Source: Archilochus colubris (lineage: Eukaryota > Chordata > Aves > Apodiformes > Trochilidae). From it: a DNA stretch of 64,000 nt. Below, piece after piece: positions 25,424-37,342 of the stretch; the stretch's first letter is position 1; every line of letters starts with the position of its first letter. The notes under the pieces were generated by a model. It was not told where the DNA came from and did no database searches. It saw only the letters and a program-made list of their open reading frames with translations. A program made the position numbers and the translations under genes. The stretch covers positions 33,378,146 to 33,442,145 of the forward strand of contig CM041091.1 of the NCBI GenBank assembly GCA_023079485.1, read 5' to 3'.

Positions 25424-27302
25424 TCAGTAAAGCATGATGTAGAAAACTGAACAGCAGCCCTTTGTTGCATTTATTTCCCATCCATGGGTTTGTTAATTGC
25501 AAGAGCCTTTGTCAGCTTAAAAATCTGTATCAAGAATTCTTTTGCTCACTGGTTTGCCAGGCAGGACCCATGCTAAGCAGGTCCTACAGGAGCTGAGTAG
25601 GGAGCTGACCTCTCTCCAATTCTGTTTTATGTAAAATCCCTCATTTGGGGTGTTTCCAAGGATTTAGGGATGCAGCAGTTTGCAGCCAGGGGGCTGCTCT
25701 GCTGGGGGTGAGGGACAGAGGGGTTGGCAGATTCTGGGGTCTTCATGGGGCAGATGGGGAAAGGTGGGAGTTGTATCTTCTGCTCTGTCTTCAGGGAAAC
25801 TTTTGGGGATCTACCAGCTCCTCCAGGCCATGGAGACACCAGAGCTGGGTTCTTCATCCTTGGAGGTTTCAGGATGCAATTGGATAAAGCATCCTGAGTG
25901 AAGTCTCGGGATGAATGAAATTGGTGAAGCCTCCCGAGGTTCCTCAGTCTACAGGATTATCCCAATCCCATGCTTAGCACTCTTAAATGCTGTTCTTCCA
26001 TGTTCCTTCTCTGAAAGTGAAAAATTTCTTTGGCCCTTTCCCTCTTTCCAGGAAAATCAGCTCTTTTTACAAGATTATCTCTTTTAGCAGGATTGAAGTC
26101 CTGCAAAAGATTTCCTTTAAAACAAGTTTTCTATGGATTGGATAGTGATGGAACTGCCACAGATCAAATCTGTAAAATACCTTTTGAAGTAAAACAAGTC
26201 ATCCAAGACTAAGGAAGCTCCTACTCATCTAGAAATACCCATATCAGTCTTCTGGATTCTGAATGGACCAACACTGAGTTGGGTTGAGCTCAGTGGGGTC
26301 ACTGGTAGGGAAAAACCAGGCAAGCACCGAGCTGCTTCAAACAGGTTGGGAAAAGGAGATGGAATTTCTTCTCCAGGAAATCTGAGAGCTGTGTGCTGCC
26401 ACATTCTAGCTGTACATGCTGTAAGCAAGGAAAAAACTTTATTTTTATATGCATGCAAACTACCTGGTAATTATGAGGGACTTAAATTCGAAGTGATATT
26501 CACAGTAAATTCTATTAAAACATGCCAAAAAGTAAGTGCATGCTAATGTTTTGCTGGGTTTTATGATTATTATTTAGCCATTTATTTAGCTATGTAGTCT
26601 TTCAGTGCCACATAAGGCAAATTTTATTGAAAAATAAATGCAACTTACACTTTTTGATCTGCTCCTGGTCATGGTAACAGGGACATTATACTGAATCATC
26701 CCTTAACTTAGAGTAGTTTGGTTTCTCTTAGATTTTTTTCTCTATACATAAAGAGCTTCATATTTTCAGCTTAGAGATTTCTCTGGAAGCAAATGGACAA
26801 GTCTATTTCCAGCAGGCTGGTTTAGCCCTCAGGGAAGGAAGGCACTGGATGTGCTGTCTCTCCTGCAGGGAATTCTCTTCATTCTGAAATTTTTCAGTGT
26901 TAATGTTACTTGTGGGGATTATTTGATACTAAAATCTCCCTCCTCGTATCTGTTGAAGGGCTGTTTGAACACTTATTATTCTATTGTAAAAATAATTTAA
27001 GGAAATGAGTGCTTTCTGAGCATTCATGCTTCAACTTCTCCTTCAGAGCTGGATTTTACAGGAATTAGAAAGTTGTTAAAATTTCAGAATTGCATTACCT
27101 AAAAAGTAATGTGGTTTTTTTTTCCAAAGAAGACTCAGTTCCTTTGGTGTTTTCTTTGATTTTCTTTTAATGAAGCTGAATTCCCCATCTTCCAGCTGGC
27201 TCTGGCATCCTTGCAGGGGTCCTGGATCCCCCTGGGTTTGCTTTGGGAATACTCAGCTCCCACTGGCCTCAGTTTACCTGCTCATAGGAAAGAACTTTAG
27301 AC

Positions 27303-27577
27303 GACTTTCAACAAGACAAGAGAGCAGGGGCACAACAAGTTGTGCCAGGGGAGGTTTAGGTTGGATATTAGAAAGAATTTCTTTCTGGAGAGGGTGATCA
27401 GGCATTGGAATGGGCTGCCCAGGGAAGTAGTGGATTCTCCGTGTCTGGAGATATTTCAAAAGAGACTGGATGTGGCACTGAGTGCCATGGGCTGGGAACC
27501 ACGGGGGGAGTGGATCAAGGGTTGGACTTGAGGATCTCTGAGGTCCCTTCCAACCCAGCCAATTCTATGATTCTATG
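27303..27577 (+). repeat. CR1 LINE 3' fragment, plus orientation (copy A)
   Basis: This is a well-preserved CR1 3' end. It starts at a GACTTTCAACAAGACAAGAG module and contains the ORF2 C-terminus ([20 protein letters not shown] then [15 protein letters not shown]). It runs through GGTTGGACTTGAGGATCTCTG and ends in the diagnostic ATTCTATGATTCTATG repeat. It is 5'-truncated. About 15 differences separate it from copy B at 35366-35637, so both derive from the same young subfamily. It is an inactive fragment with no complete reverse transcriptase. Confidence 0.95.
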
Positions 27578-28959
27578 TTCCTATAGGAAAGAAAGAATCC
27601 AGCACCTCTGCTCTGGGGCAGGAGAGGAATTCATTGTAAGAAGGTCCCACGTGTAGTGATGAACTTGGTCGTTGTGGGACTGCTTGGTTTCTGAGATGTT
27701 TTTTCAAGGAAGGAAGGGTGGGAAAGGCAAAGCTTTCAGTACAAACCTTGGTACTATTTCAGTGAATAAATAGCTAATAATTGCAGAGGGCAATGGCAAG
27801 GCCCCTGGGTTGCCCTTGCTGTTCTTGCTCTATGAAAATAGATTTGCAATTACTCCTACAGTTCAAATTGAAATTTATTTTTTTTAGAGTATTATAGGCT
27901 TTTTTCTTTTCTTTTTTTTTTTTTTTTCCCCTTGTGCATTGCCCAGAGTGGCATACTGCAGGTGAGAGTGGTCTCCAAATCCAACTGAAGATTAAAAATC
28001 AACATAGGATAAAAATTTAATGATGTTGTTAGCTATTGCTAAATAGTTAATAGACCGTATTAAAAACACCTACAGGACAAATAGTGCCTATAAAACCTTG
28101 CAAATTTTTATTAGCATTGTAATTAAGACCATGCTGACTGCAAATGATACCTCACTAAGTGCCAGGAAAAAAAAAAAAGATGAAAAGTAAGCAGAGAATG
28201 GAAGTCTATTTTTTTTTTTTTAATATTAAATAGGTTTTCCTAACCAGCAGGGGCTTTAACACTATTTACTGGGTGGGGATCTGAAAATAAATGTTGTAGC
28301 AGGGATGTCTGTATAATGCCATGGAGGTTAAAGGAACACCCTGGTGTCAGAGGACAGGGTGGTTGTTACCAAGATAATACAAAGATGAGCATCAGTTATT
28401 TTTTAATGTGAGGAAAGGGGAAGAAATATGGATTAATTTGTCAAGGACCCTGAAAGGTGTTGGGCCTGAGTTCTGGGGCTCAGCACAAGCTGATGGGACA
28501 ACATTTAGCAAGTTTTTAAGTAGAACTGAAGGTCCCAAGCAGAACGTGGAAACTGCAGAACTCCCTTATGTGCATCTCTCTTAGGGCTTTACAAAGCTTG
28601 TTGGGTTTTCCATGTTTATTTTTTCCTCCAGTGACTCTTCTGAGTTCTGAACAAGCTTTCATCATTTTATTTTCTCCCTTTGATGTGGAGATGCAGTGTT
28701 TAACCAGCAGACATTAAACTTCTCTTTCTCCTTTCTGCTTCCCACCCTGCTGAAGCAGAAGGATAACTCTGCTGCAGTTCTCTCTATTCCATGACTTTTT
28801 TTCTCCTGCTTTATGGGGATGGTCTTTTGACTGGTGCAGCCATGTGTATCAAATCACTCACCCAAAAGGGAAAAATTAAAAAAAAAATGCTCAAAGCCAT
28901 TGCAAGCCAATTATAGAAGTGATTGTGTTAGAAGGAGCAGAGGCTGTGTGGTGGCTGCT

Positions 28960-28985
28960 GGGGGAGCTGGAAGGGTTGGGTTGGG
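28960..28985 (+). other. G-quadruplex-prone tract with telomere-like GGGTT units
   Basis: Four G runs (5, 3, 3 and 3) with loops of 8, 2 and 2 bases include three GGGTT units in a row at 28973-28987. The motif differs from the vertebrate telomere hexamer by one T and is too short for an interstitial telomere. Confidence 0.5.
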
Positions 28986-30536
28986 TTGGCAAAGGTGGGG
29001 TTGGAAAGTTTGTGTGTGGAAAACCAAAGTATCTTCCCTTCTTGGCAAAGCAGTGGGCTTGCAAGTTGTTGGGATTAGTGAGAAAGATACAGGAAGATCC
29101 CAAGAGCCAAACAGAGTTGGACTTCATCTCTGCTGAGTGTTCCTGAACCTCCCGTGAAGTGTTGGACTGGATTCTGTATTCAAACCCCATGGAATTCTGA
29201 CTTGGAGGGGAAGCAGGGCTGAAGATGGGTTATTGGGTATTTTCTTGCAGGAATAAGCCCTTGTACACTGCCTGCCAGGCAGAGAGTTTGTTCTACAGTG
29301 TTATGACAATTAACTTCTTGAGCTGATCCCACCCTATTTACATTTCATAGGAGTAAACATTCTGTAGTTTCTTATCAAGTTCTTTTTGCTGGCATGGAGC
29401 AGCAGCTGAGGTGGCCTTTCCCATTCATCTTCATGCTGTTTGCATATGCCTAAGAAGTCTTGTAAGGTACCTTTGCATCGTGTAGGAAAAAAAAAATGGA
29501 GAAAATCAGTTAGGAGTTTAGATCTAAACTCCATTACATCAAGAAAAGCAAATTCAAGGAGTGCTTATCTGGTGGAGTTTGGGAGATTAGGCTGTAAATA
29601 AGAGGGCTCATAACACACACAGATAACCTGGTGTCATTTTGCATTTGATCTCAATTACTTGGACTGATGTACAAATAAATATTTCAAATGTAAAGCACCA
29701 GAGATCTTAAAGGTAACAAGAAAAACTTCATGCTGTGCTTAGAAAGAAAATTCCAGAGTGTTCTGTCAGGCTGGAAATGGCTCAGAAAAGGGAATTTGCA
29801 ATTTTATCAAACCATAGATAGAGTAATTTTTTTTCTGAATAGCACTACTGATTTTTACAACCCTTTTTTCTTCATTAAGAGCAGCAAAGGTGTGGATGTT
29901 ATTGCCATAATCAGTCAGCAGGTTTTTAGCTGGTAGAGAAGGAGGGTGGACAAGCAGAGAGGTAATTTATGGGACTGGAAAATCTCAGCCACAGAAGTGG
30001 GTTTGAGTGGTTAATATGATCACTTTACATCCCAGAAGGAAAGATTAAACTTTTTTTTCCCCACTTGTTATTTTTTCCCTGGTTTGAAAGAATGATGGTC
30101 AGTGCTGGTGTTCTGCTTTATGGAAGTTATTGGTTGGGTTTGCTTTTGGTTTTTTTTAAGCCTCACAGTAACTGAAAATACCATTCAGTGAAAGGAAACT
30201 TGGGGTTTATCAGTGATGCTCAATATAATGATTTTTAGGGGATTTCTTCTTTGAGCAGAGTGTTGGCTTCCCAGCTGCAAACCCTGAGTCTGCATGGTAT
30301 TTTTAGGAGTGGTGAACATTACCTTCCAAAGCTTTGTAATGCTTGAGCACTTTTATATGAAGAAGATTTTGCAGAATCTTTGTTGGAATTGGTGATGGAA
30401 AGATGAAATTGGAAACAGAAACTTTCTGTGTGTGTGTTCTTGACAGAACTTTGCATATTCAGTAGTAAATGGAAATGCTGGAATGATATCCACATGGTGC
30501 TCTCTAGCAATGTTATGTTTTGATGGCAGGGATTAT

Positions 30537-30557
30537 GTTGCCCTGTCTTAGGTAAGT
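30537..30557 (+). promoter_or_regulatory. AG|GTAAGT zero-length-exon-like site before DOCK1 exon
   Basis: A modest pyrimidine stretch (TTGCCCTGTCTT) is followed directly by AG|GTAAGT at 30550-30557, the juxtaposed acceptor and donor typical of recursive splice sites. Only 34 bases separate it from the true acceptor at 30585. That is too short for a second vertebrate splicing step, so it may instead be a decoy donor binding U1 near the exon. Confidence 0.3.
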
Positions 30558-30585
30558 AATTAATTTGTACTTCTCTTTTTGATAG

Positions 30586-30687
30586 GGGAGTTTTGTTGCT
30601 TGCATGACTGCCATTCTGAGGCAGATGGAGGATTACCACTATGCTCATCTCATCAAGACTTTTGGGAAGATGAGGTCAGATGTCGTG
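30586..30687 (+). CDS. DOCK1: DOCK1 internal coding exon (34 codons, phase 0 to 0)
   Basis: This exon encodes part of DOCK1 (DOCK180), which with ELMO and CrkII activates Rac at the plasma membrane during engulfment, migration and myoblast fusion. Seen: a pyrimidine-rich acceptor ending in TAG at 30583-30585, 34 open codons, and a consensus donor GTAAGT at 30688. The peptide contains CMTAILRQMEDYHYAHLIK followed by TFGKMRSDVV, which I recognise as DOCK1. The DOCK2 and DOCK5 equivalents, as I recall them, differ clearly here. This part of the protein is the helical linker between the lipid-binding DHR-1 (C2-like) domain and the catalytic DHR-2 domain, so no catalytic residue is expected. The reading frame continues in register into the next exon at 37343. 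From memory, mammalian DOCK1 has Thr where this copy has Ser in KMRSDVV, a conservative change. Nothing indicates a pseudogene: splice sites, frame and introns are intact. Confidence 0.94.
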
Positions 30688-33600
30688 GTAAGTTTAACAT
30701 GGTTTATCTGTTGATAAAGTTTAGAGTCTGGTTGGGTTTTTCCCCTCTAATTGTTTGATAAATACACTTGTGAAATGTAAGCAAAATTTGGTTGACACTA
30801 GAGATTTAATATTAAGATAATAAAGCACTGGGACTTACACATTTTCTGAGTTTGCAAAGGACAAAATTAACCTCCCTGCCACATGCAGGAAGACAGCTTG
30901 TCTCTGGAGCTGTTCAATATTTAAAAAGCAAGCACTGAGACAGTGGATTTAAGGCAATGAAAATAAAAAGTAATAAAATAAAATAGTAGAGCTGAGCCAT
31001 GAGTAAAATGTTTTTGTTTAAGAAGAGAAGAAGGAAAAAAAAGCTTTCTGGAGGAAAGCAACTTTAAGTATTAAATCTTCCAGATGTCCTCATTTCATTT
31101 GTTTAAGTAGCTTTTACTTGCAGATCCACTCACTTTAAATCTTACACAAAACATTTTAACCTTAAAGATGCCCTTAGTTGTTAAATAAGCAATAATAATT
31201 GAAATTTGTCTGCCCAGAGTTGTTCAGTAGCCTGACTAAGCCAACAACACAACTTAATTAGAGCATAATAAAGAGTTTATAGCTAAGGAGAGAACTCTCT
31301 GATATCAGAGCTGGAGCTGCCAGTGCCTGCTGCAGGCTGGGGACCACACTTGGAGGCTGAGATCCATCAGCAGAATTCCCAAAGCCTGAGGGGGGTTTCA
31401 TTGCCCACCCTGGTGCTGGGCAATCTCTGAGGTGTTTTAAGAAGCTTTCATCTGTGCTTGAATCTTTAAGACTGGCCTTTATTTAGGTTCCTCTCTTCTT
31501 TCAAAGCCAGCTCAGCAAAACCCAAGGTATTTGAATTGCATCTTCACCTTTGGGCTTTCCCATTTCCCTTTAACTTGTGTTCTTCTCACTTCTGCTTGCA
31601 CACCCTGCAGGATTTGAGCTCTTTGCCCTGTGCCAGTTTTCAGATACAATGCTCAAGCCTCTGGGCTCAGCCTCTTGGTGTGTTTGTTGTGATATTACTG
31701 AAGCACCAAGCAATTCAAAAGTCCAACTGCAGAGACCTCCCTGAGCATCACAGCCTTGAAATGGTTGAGTCTCAGTTCCTCTGCTTTGGAATCTGGGAGC
31801 ACTTCCATGGATAGTTCCCTTCAGTTGTTTATTCCACTGATAACAAAACATTTCCAAGGTAAAAGCAGTTAGGGGAGTGAAAGTAATGCTTTTAACACAC
31901 AAGAAAAGACCCAGGTGTTAAGGTTAATCAAGGCATTTCTGTACTTTTGAAGTGATTCAAACCATTTGGCTCTGGAAAAGGCAGAGTGATTACAGGGTTT
32001 TACATGGAAAAGGCAGTTTGCTCTTAAAACATGTAGTGCAAAATGGAGAGAGAAAAAAGGCTGGTTAGTAAATCTGTGATTATTCTAATGGCAAGAAGTG
32101 TTTATTTGAAATCTCACTTCTTGGGTCTAAATTGTTTGAAAGGTGATTTGTAAGTCAGTTCTTGGTGAAAACAAGGGAGTAATTTTGGATTTGAGATTTG
32201 GCAAGTGGTCTTTTTATAATTGCTTGCTTTTAAGAGCTTGATTCATACGCTCTGCTGTGCCCTGGAATGCATGAAGAATCACTCTGTGTGTTCTTGGGAT
32301 GTGTGGCTGGAATTCCTCTGGCCTGTTCAAATCCTATTTTCCAGCAGCATGTTGCTTGTTTTCTTCTGTTATGCCACTTGGCTGGGGTTTGTATTAACAG
32401 ATAGAAAGATAAGTCAGTTGCTGTGATGCTTTCTATATCTTTAATTAAAATGTACTTTTTCAGTGTTTTAATATTGTTGCTGATTACATGATAATGTGTG
32501 TTAATGGGAAATAAAATAGGTAGTAACCTGGTGAAGCATTAAATGGGTGATATGGTCATGGTAGATAATGCTATCTTAAACTGACTTTAAAATATGAATA
32601 ATCTAAATGAAGGTGCAGGGTGCAGAGGAATAATGACAGTATATTATTAATGCTGTGATAAAAGGAAACTGCAGTGCATATACACAATTTCCTCCTTTTT
32701 AATTTAAACACAAATAAAACCACTTAGGACAAAAGGCTGAAGGCAGCAGCCAACAGTTCCTCTATTTCAGAGAAAAACTTCCCCTTTTCAGTGAGAACCA
32801 AATGGGAAGTTCCTGTTCTCAAAAGAATCCCTTTGTGGCTGAGCTTGCATTGGTGATTTGCAAGCCGTGTCTTGCTCAGTATTTTATGTTCCACCAGCAA
32901 GTGATGCCCTGTGAAGCTCTCCCAAACCTCCTTTCCTCTAATCAGGGAAGTGGTTCAAGTTTGTCCATGTTCCTTCTTAGGGCTTTTCTGTTTTCAATGC
33001 TGGGATGCTCCTCACTGAGCTGTACCAAATGTGTATATCCCTTGGTACTCCATAGTTTGGGTGGGAAAAAAAAAGCCCTTTGCTGCTGCTTTAACTTTTT
33101 CTGTGCTTTTTCCCATTTCTTTCTAATGGGAAAGTGCCCTTTGAGTCCCCTGTCAGAGCTTAGATCCTGAAATGTTTTCATTCATACCCAGTGTCCCTCC
33201 ACACAGAGGTGACACCTGCATCTCCTGGTCAGGGGTTTCAGCTGAATCACAAAGGCATAAAGCAGCAGTGATTTAAAACTGAATCTAGATTGATTCAAAG
33301 CAGAAAGGAATTTTTTTTTTATAGAAAAGAAAAAAAATAGAAGAAAAAGGGAGAACTTAAGCTGTGGTTGCTTCTGCACCATTGGAAACCCTTAAATCTT
33401 TCTTCAGCATGGGCTCTTGCCCAAGCAGAAGTTATAAGCCTGGTGTTAGACCTGAGAGAGGAAACTTTATGGCCTGTTATGTAGGTGTCATTTTTAGATT
33501 ATTACAATGGTCTTATTTCACCTCAAAAGTCTTAAAAAGATGAGGTGGAATGCTATAAAACCACTCTTGAATGTCTTTGCAGAAAGTATTGTTTAGGCTC

Positions 33601-35365
33601 ATTAAGGTATTTCTGTTCAAAGAGGAACTTCTTGCTGTCAGCTCTGCTATTGTCCCGAGATCAGTGAGGTTATTTCTGGGACTATCTGATCTCTCTTCTC
33701 TTTTTACTTGGCAGAGTTTATATTCAGTGGAGACATATGTGGTATTAATTGACACAAAAAAAACACACGTTACTGTTTTGCCATGTGGAGCATCCTAGGA
33801 GTATTCCTCCCTAAAGGCATTCAAGCCAACGTCCTGGAGTCAGTGGCATCTGTAGGATAAACTCCATAGGGTGTTTTACATGACAGTTTCCTGCACCCCC
33901 ATTATCTTTCCTCCCTTTAATATCTTTTCTCTTTGGTTTTAACATCAGCTTTGGTGAGTATTGTACATCCTTTCATCACAGCCTTGGACTGGCCATTGCT
34001 GTGAGATGGATTTTAAGGGGCTGAAGCCAACTTTGCTGAGCAGGATGAGAGATGAGATTGGCAGGGGGTGGTTGGTATGGTGCTTTCTGCAGAGGAACCC
34101 CCCAGAGCCACCCATGGTGGTGAAGAGTGGGAACCTCCCCAGAGCCTTTCCAAAGCCAGACTCATCAGGGTTAAGCTTTTGTCTTGAAAACCTGTACTGA
34201 ACCTGTTTGACTTCTAACTGCTACACCTCAGGACTCAGCAAAGCTGAAACTCCCATCAGCTCGGCCCCAAGCTTTTTCCTAATGAGTTCCTACATGTTTG
34301 AAGTAGTTATTTTTATTAAGCTTGAGAGTTTATTGAAGAACCTCTTTGAAATTCAGGTCACAGGAAGTATAAATAGTGATAGCAGTGTCTCAGGGTGTGA
34401 TGCTTAGCAGGCCAGGGAGGATGGAGTTGTCTGAGCCTCCTTCAGCACCATCTCCCCACTTGCAGGGCTGAACTCACTCACTATTCTTTTCAGGATGGGA
34501 ACAGGGAAAGGGTCCCATCTCTTGTGAATTTTGCTGCCTTAGGGTATTAAACAGGATTTGTAGTTGGAAAGAGACTAGGTTTTGCAGCCTTTCCTCCTTT
34601 TAGTGCAGGTTTTCACCATTTCTTAATGTTCAGAACAATTTGTCCTGCTTTTAGGTGCAGCACAGCAAGAACTGATAGCTGCCCCTTCCACTCCCTCCCT
34701 CTCCCTAAAAAGCAGAGGTTTGCTCATAATATGAGCTTGGCTTTTCTCTAAGAGATAAAATGGAAAAGAGAGCAATATTACAAATACATAAAGTACAGGT
34801 AAGCATCAGGAGCTTTTTATTTGATCAATAATTAGATTAGTTGTTATAGAGCATTATTTAAAGTACCTCTGTGAAAGGAGTATTATTAAAATGTAAATAT
34901 CAGTAGATGAAAATGGAGGGCTGAATCAGCAAAGTAGGTCAAGATCCTATGTGGCCCAACCTCCAGGGTCAGTAATGAATGTGAATCATCAACAGAGGAT
35001 ATGAAAATTCATCCACCAACAGCCCCAGCTTCATCAGCAAAGTTTGCAGAGGCTCAAACCAGTGACAAAATGTAAGGCAGAGTCTGTGATGAGATGAGGA
35101 AGGTGTACATCTGTTTTCCTAAAATATTCAGGGGGAAAAAAATATCAGAGTGGGCTCAACCCTGCCCTTTGGGAGAGGTGCTGCCCCTGCCCATGGTGCC
35201 ACCTCCAGCAGGGTTTCAGGTGTTGAGCTGGGAGGCTCAGGACATCATTCCATCCATACCTGCAGCTGGAAACGTGCTCAGATGAGGTCCTGGGCCATGC
35301 TTGGGCAGCAAAATATGCAATGTGATGATTGGAAATGATGGACCTCCCCCAAAATGCCTGAAAAG

Positions 35366-35637
35366 GACTTTCAACAAGACAAGAGGGCAGGGTCTCAAGT
35401 TGTGCCAGGGGAGGTTTAGGTTGGAGATTAGAAAGAATTTCTTTCTAGAGAGGGTGATCAGGCATTGGAATGGGCTGCCCAGGGAAGGAGTGGATTCTCC
35501 GTGTCTGGAGATATTTCCAAAGAGCCTGGATGTGGCACTGAGTGCCATGGGCTGGGAACTGCAGCAGGAGTGGATCAAGGGTTGGACTTGATGATCTCTG
35601 AGGTCCCTTCCAACCCAGCCAATTCTATGATTCTATG
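35366..35637 (+). repeat. CR1 LINE 3' fragment, plus orientation (copy B)
   Basis: This is a second copy of the subfamily seen at 27303-27577, starting at the same GACTTTCAACAAGACAAGAG module and ending in the same ATTCTATGATTCTATG repeat. It encodes the same ORF2 tail ([20 protein letters not shown]). By eye the two copies differ at about 14 positions plus one small indel near 35388-35396, giving about 94% identity over 270 bases. Their shared 5' truncation point is probably a subfamily or alignment feature, because the bases just upstream differ. Confidence 0.95.
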
Positions 35638-37288
35638 AAAAATGAGCAGGGAAGAATGCAGTTTGGTATCTTAAATGAAGAGCCAGGGAGCTGGTGGAGC
35701 GTGGGTCTGGGATGAGTTTTGCCTTATGCAACAGTAACATCTCATTAACCACGAGCACTTCCAAATTTTATCTCAATCCTGTTAATGTCAAAACATCTTG
35801 ACTGAGCTTGTGTTGTTGGGAGTGATTTCAGAATAACAGCAAAATTGTTTTTTTAGGTTAGAATTCAACTTTTGTAGCTACTGATGCTTGGCCTCTTTGG
35901 CCTGGGTGTCTCCTTGGGTACCAGAAGCTGGGATGCAGAGCATCCCAAAGCAACCCTTGTGCCATGAACACAGCAGAGCTGAGTAACCTGGGACCTCGGG
36001 TTGCTTTGTGATCTCTGTGTTGTGTCCTCAGGATCTCTGCAGCTCCCTCTTCCCACTGACTGAATTTCTGAGCTGGGAGAAGCATCCTAACAGATCAAGG
36101 AACTGAAAGATAAAACACAACCAAGAGTCCACCTCTCACATCTGGTGAAATGCTTATGAGAGCAGCAACTTCATATTTGTTTCTGACTGAAAAGGTTACA
36201 TAAAAGCCAGCCTTAGTTAAAAGTCCAGTGAATGTAACATTTTGGTTTGGTTTGGGTTTTTTTGTAGGCATTTGACATTTTAAAGATAGAGGAGATAAAT
36301 ACCATTACTGAGAAGCTGTAGCAAAGGGAAAATATTCTAACCTTGGAATAAAAGTTCATTTTTATCTCTGTGTGAAGCAGATCAAGGATTTTCTGCATTA
36401 AGTTCTTTTTTTCCCTCCACCTTTATCATTTTCTGAGCATTTGATGCTCTTCAAATTGTGAGACAGAGATGATAGATTCCCAGATTGCATAATGGGAATT
36501 ACCTTGTGAAGTACACAAGGTTTCTGTTCCAGGGAAGTGTTTTTTTTCTATCTGTGCAGGAATAAATTGGTTTGTGCCACTGAATAAGCTTTTGTGGTTG
36601 GGGGTTTTCCCTGACATGAGCAGTCACTGCTGCTCCCCTTAGGGACAATCTCTCCTAGTTCCAGGATGGCCAAACCATTCCTGTTGTCTAACCCAGGCCA
36701 GGCTGATCTGCACCACTTCTCAGGTTTGAGCTAAAACGTCTGGGTTTTTTTTCTAAGAAACAGATAATCTTGATTTCAGGCAAGGAGGGTATTCACAAAG
36801 GGAGGGACAACTCATCAGCTGCCTCCAGGGAGCGTTTTGGTTTTAGTGTAATTGTAAGAATAAAATGAATATCTTAGGTTTTTCCCCTCTTTCCCTGTTC
36901 CAGTATGCTTCCTACAACTTCCCAGTATACCAGGCATGTGCTGGGCTGTGTAGGCTGCAGCACTGGCTGCCCAGGAAAGGACTCTGAGACCTTTTCTATG
37001 GTATAGAAAAGAAACCAATTTTTTTTTTTCAGCAGAAAGTGCCTTTGTGTAACTGACAAAGTGGTGTGTGTTTCTGAGAACACAAGAGATTGTTTACCAT
37101 GTGGGTTTGCTATTGTAACCATGTCTGAAAAGTTTAAATAGAATTATTTTGGGATTTATGTACATCTCATATAAATATGCCCTGGTAGAATTTATGCATG
37201 TTGTATATGAGTAATGGCTTTTTTATGAAGCAGAACAGTCAGACACCTTTTGAGTCGAGCCATTAATAACTGACACCATCACTTGTAT

Positions 37289-37304
37289 TTTTTTTTTCGT
37301 CTAG
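37289..37304 (+). other. DOCK1: Alternative 3' splice site upstream of DOCK1 exon
   Basis: A strong polypyrimidine run followed by CGTCTAG (AG at 37303-37304) precedes the annotated acceptor at 37342 by 38 bases. Using it would add 38 nt and shift the reading frame. The tract is at least as pyrimidine-rich as that of the true site. I regard it as a competing or vestigial acceptor. Confidence 0.4.
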
Positions 37305-37342
37305 AAGGGTGAATCTTTTCCAAATATTTTCTCTTCTTTTAG

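Larger units (their letters stand above)
1..30585 (+). other. DOCK1: DOCK1 intron, 3' part (upstream end outside window)
   Basis: No DOCK1 coding exon was recognised from the window start to the acceptor at 30585, so this is treated as one large intron. Its contents are described separately: the CpG island near 7.3-8.35 kb, CR1 fragments at 11.6, 16.0, 19.7 and 27.3 kb, a small tandem repeat at 11.4 kb, a microsatellite at 19.05 kb, G-rich tracts, and a minus-strand exon-like block at 21.8 kb. In 1-7339, 8351-11414, 11860-16005, 16321-19050, 19816-27302 and 27578-30585 I otherwise see only AT-rich unique sequence. Open frames there are short, unsupported by splice sites and of chance character. 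Short unrecognised exons could have been missed. Confidence 0.75.
30688..37342 (+). other. DOCK1: Complete DOCK1 intron between the two exons (6655 bp)
   Basis: The intron starts with donor GTAAGT at 30688 and ends with TTTTAG at 37342. It joins phase-0 codon boundaries, so the two exons read through without a split codon. It contains one CR1 fragment (35366-35637) and otherwise AT-rich unique sequence. No other gene, RNA gene or repeat was recognised. The longest open frames (122 codons at 32802-33170 and 110 codons on the minus strand at 31570-31902) have no recognisable domain and are regarded as chance. Confidence 0.9.

Noticed and set aside
25366..25440. Very strong polypyrimidine tract and CAG resembling a splice acceptor
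   Set aside because: Stop codons occur in all three frames within about 20 bases, and no donor or coding sequence follows.
28973..28987. (GGGTT)3 as an interstitial telomeric repeat
   Set aside because: It is only three units and not the TTAGGG hexamer, so it is better described as a G-rich tract.
34441..34455. TTCAGCACC, a left half-site of the REST/NRSF silencer, considered because INSYN2A is neuronal
   Set aside because: The right half (GGACAG-type) is absent at the required spacing, and a half-site alone is common by chance.
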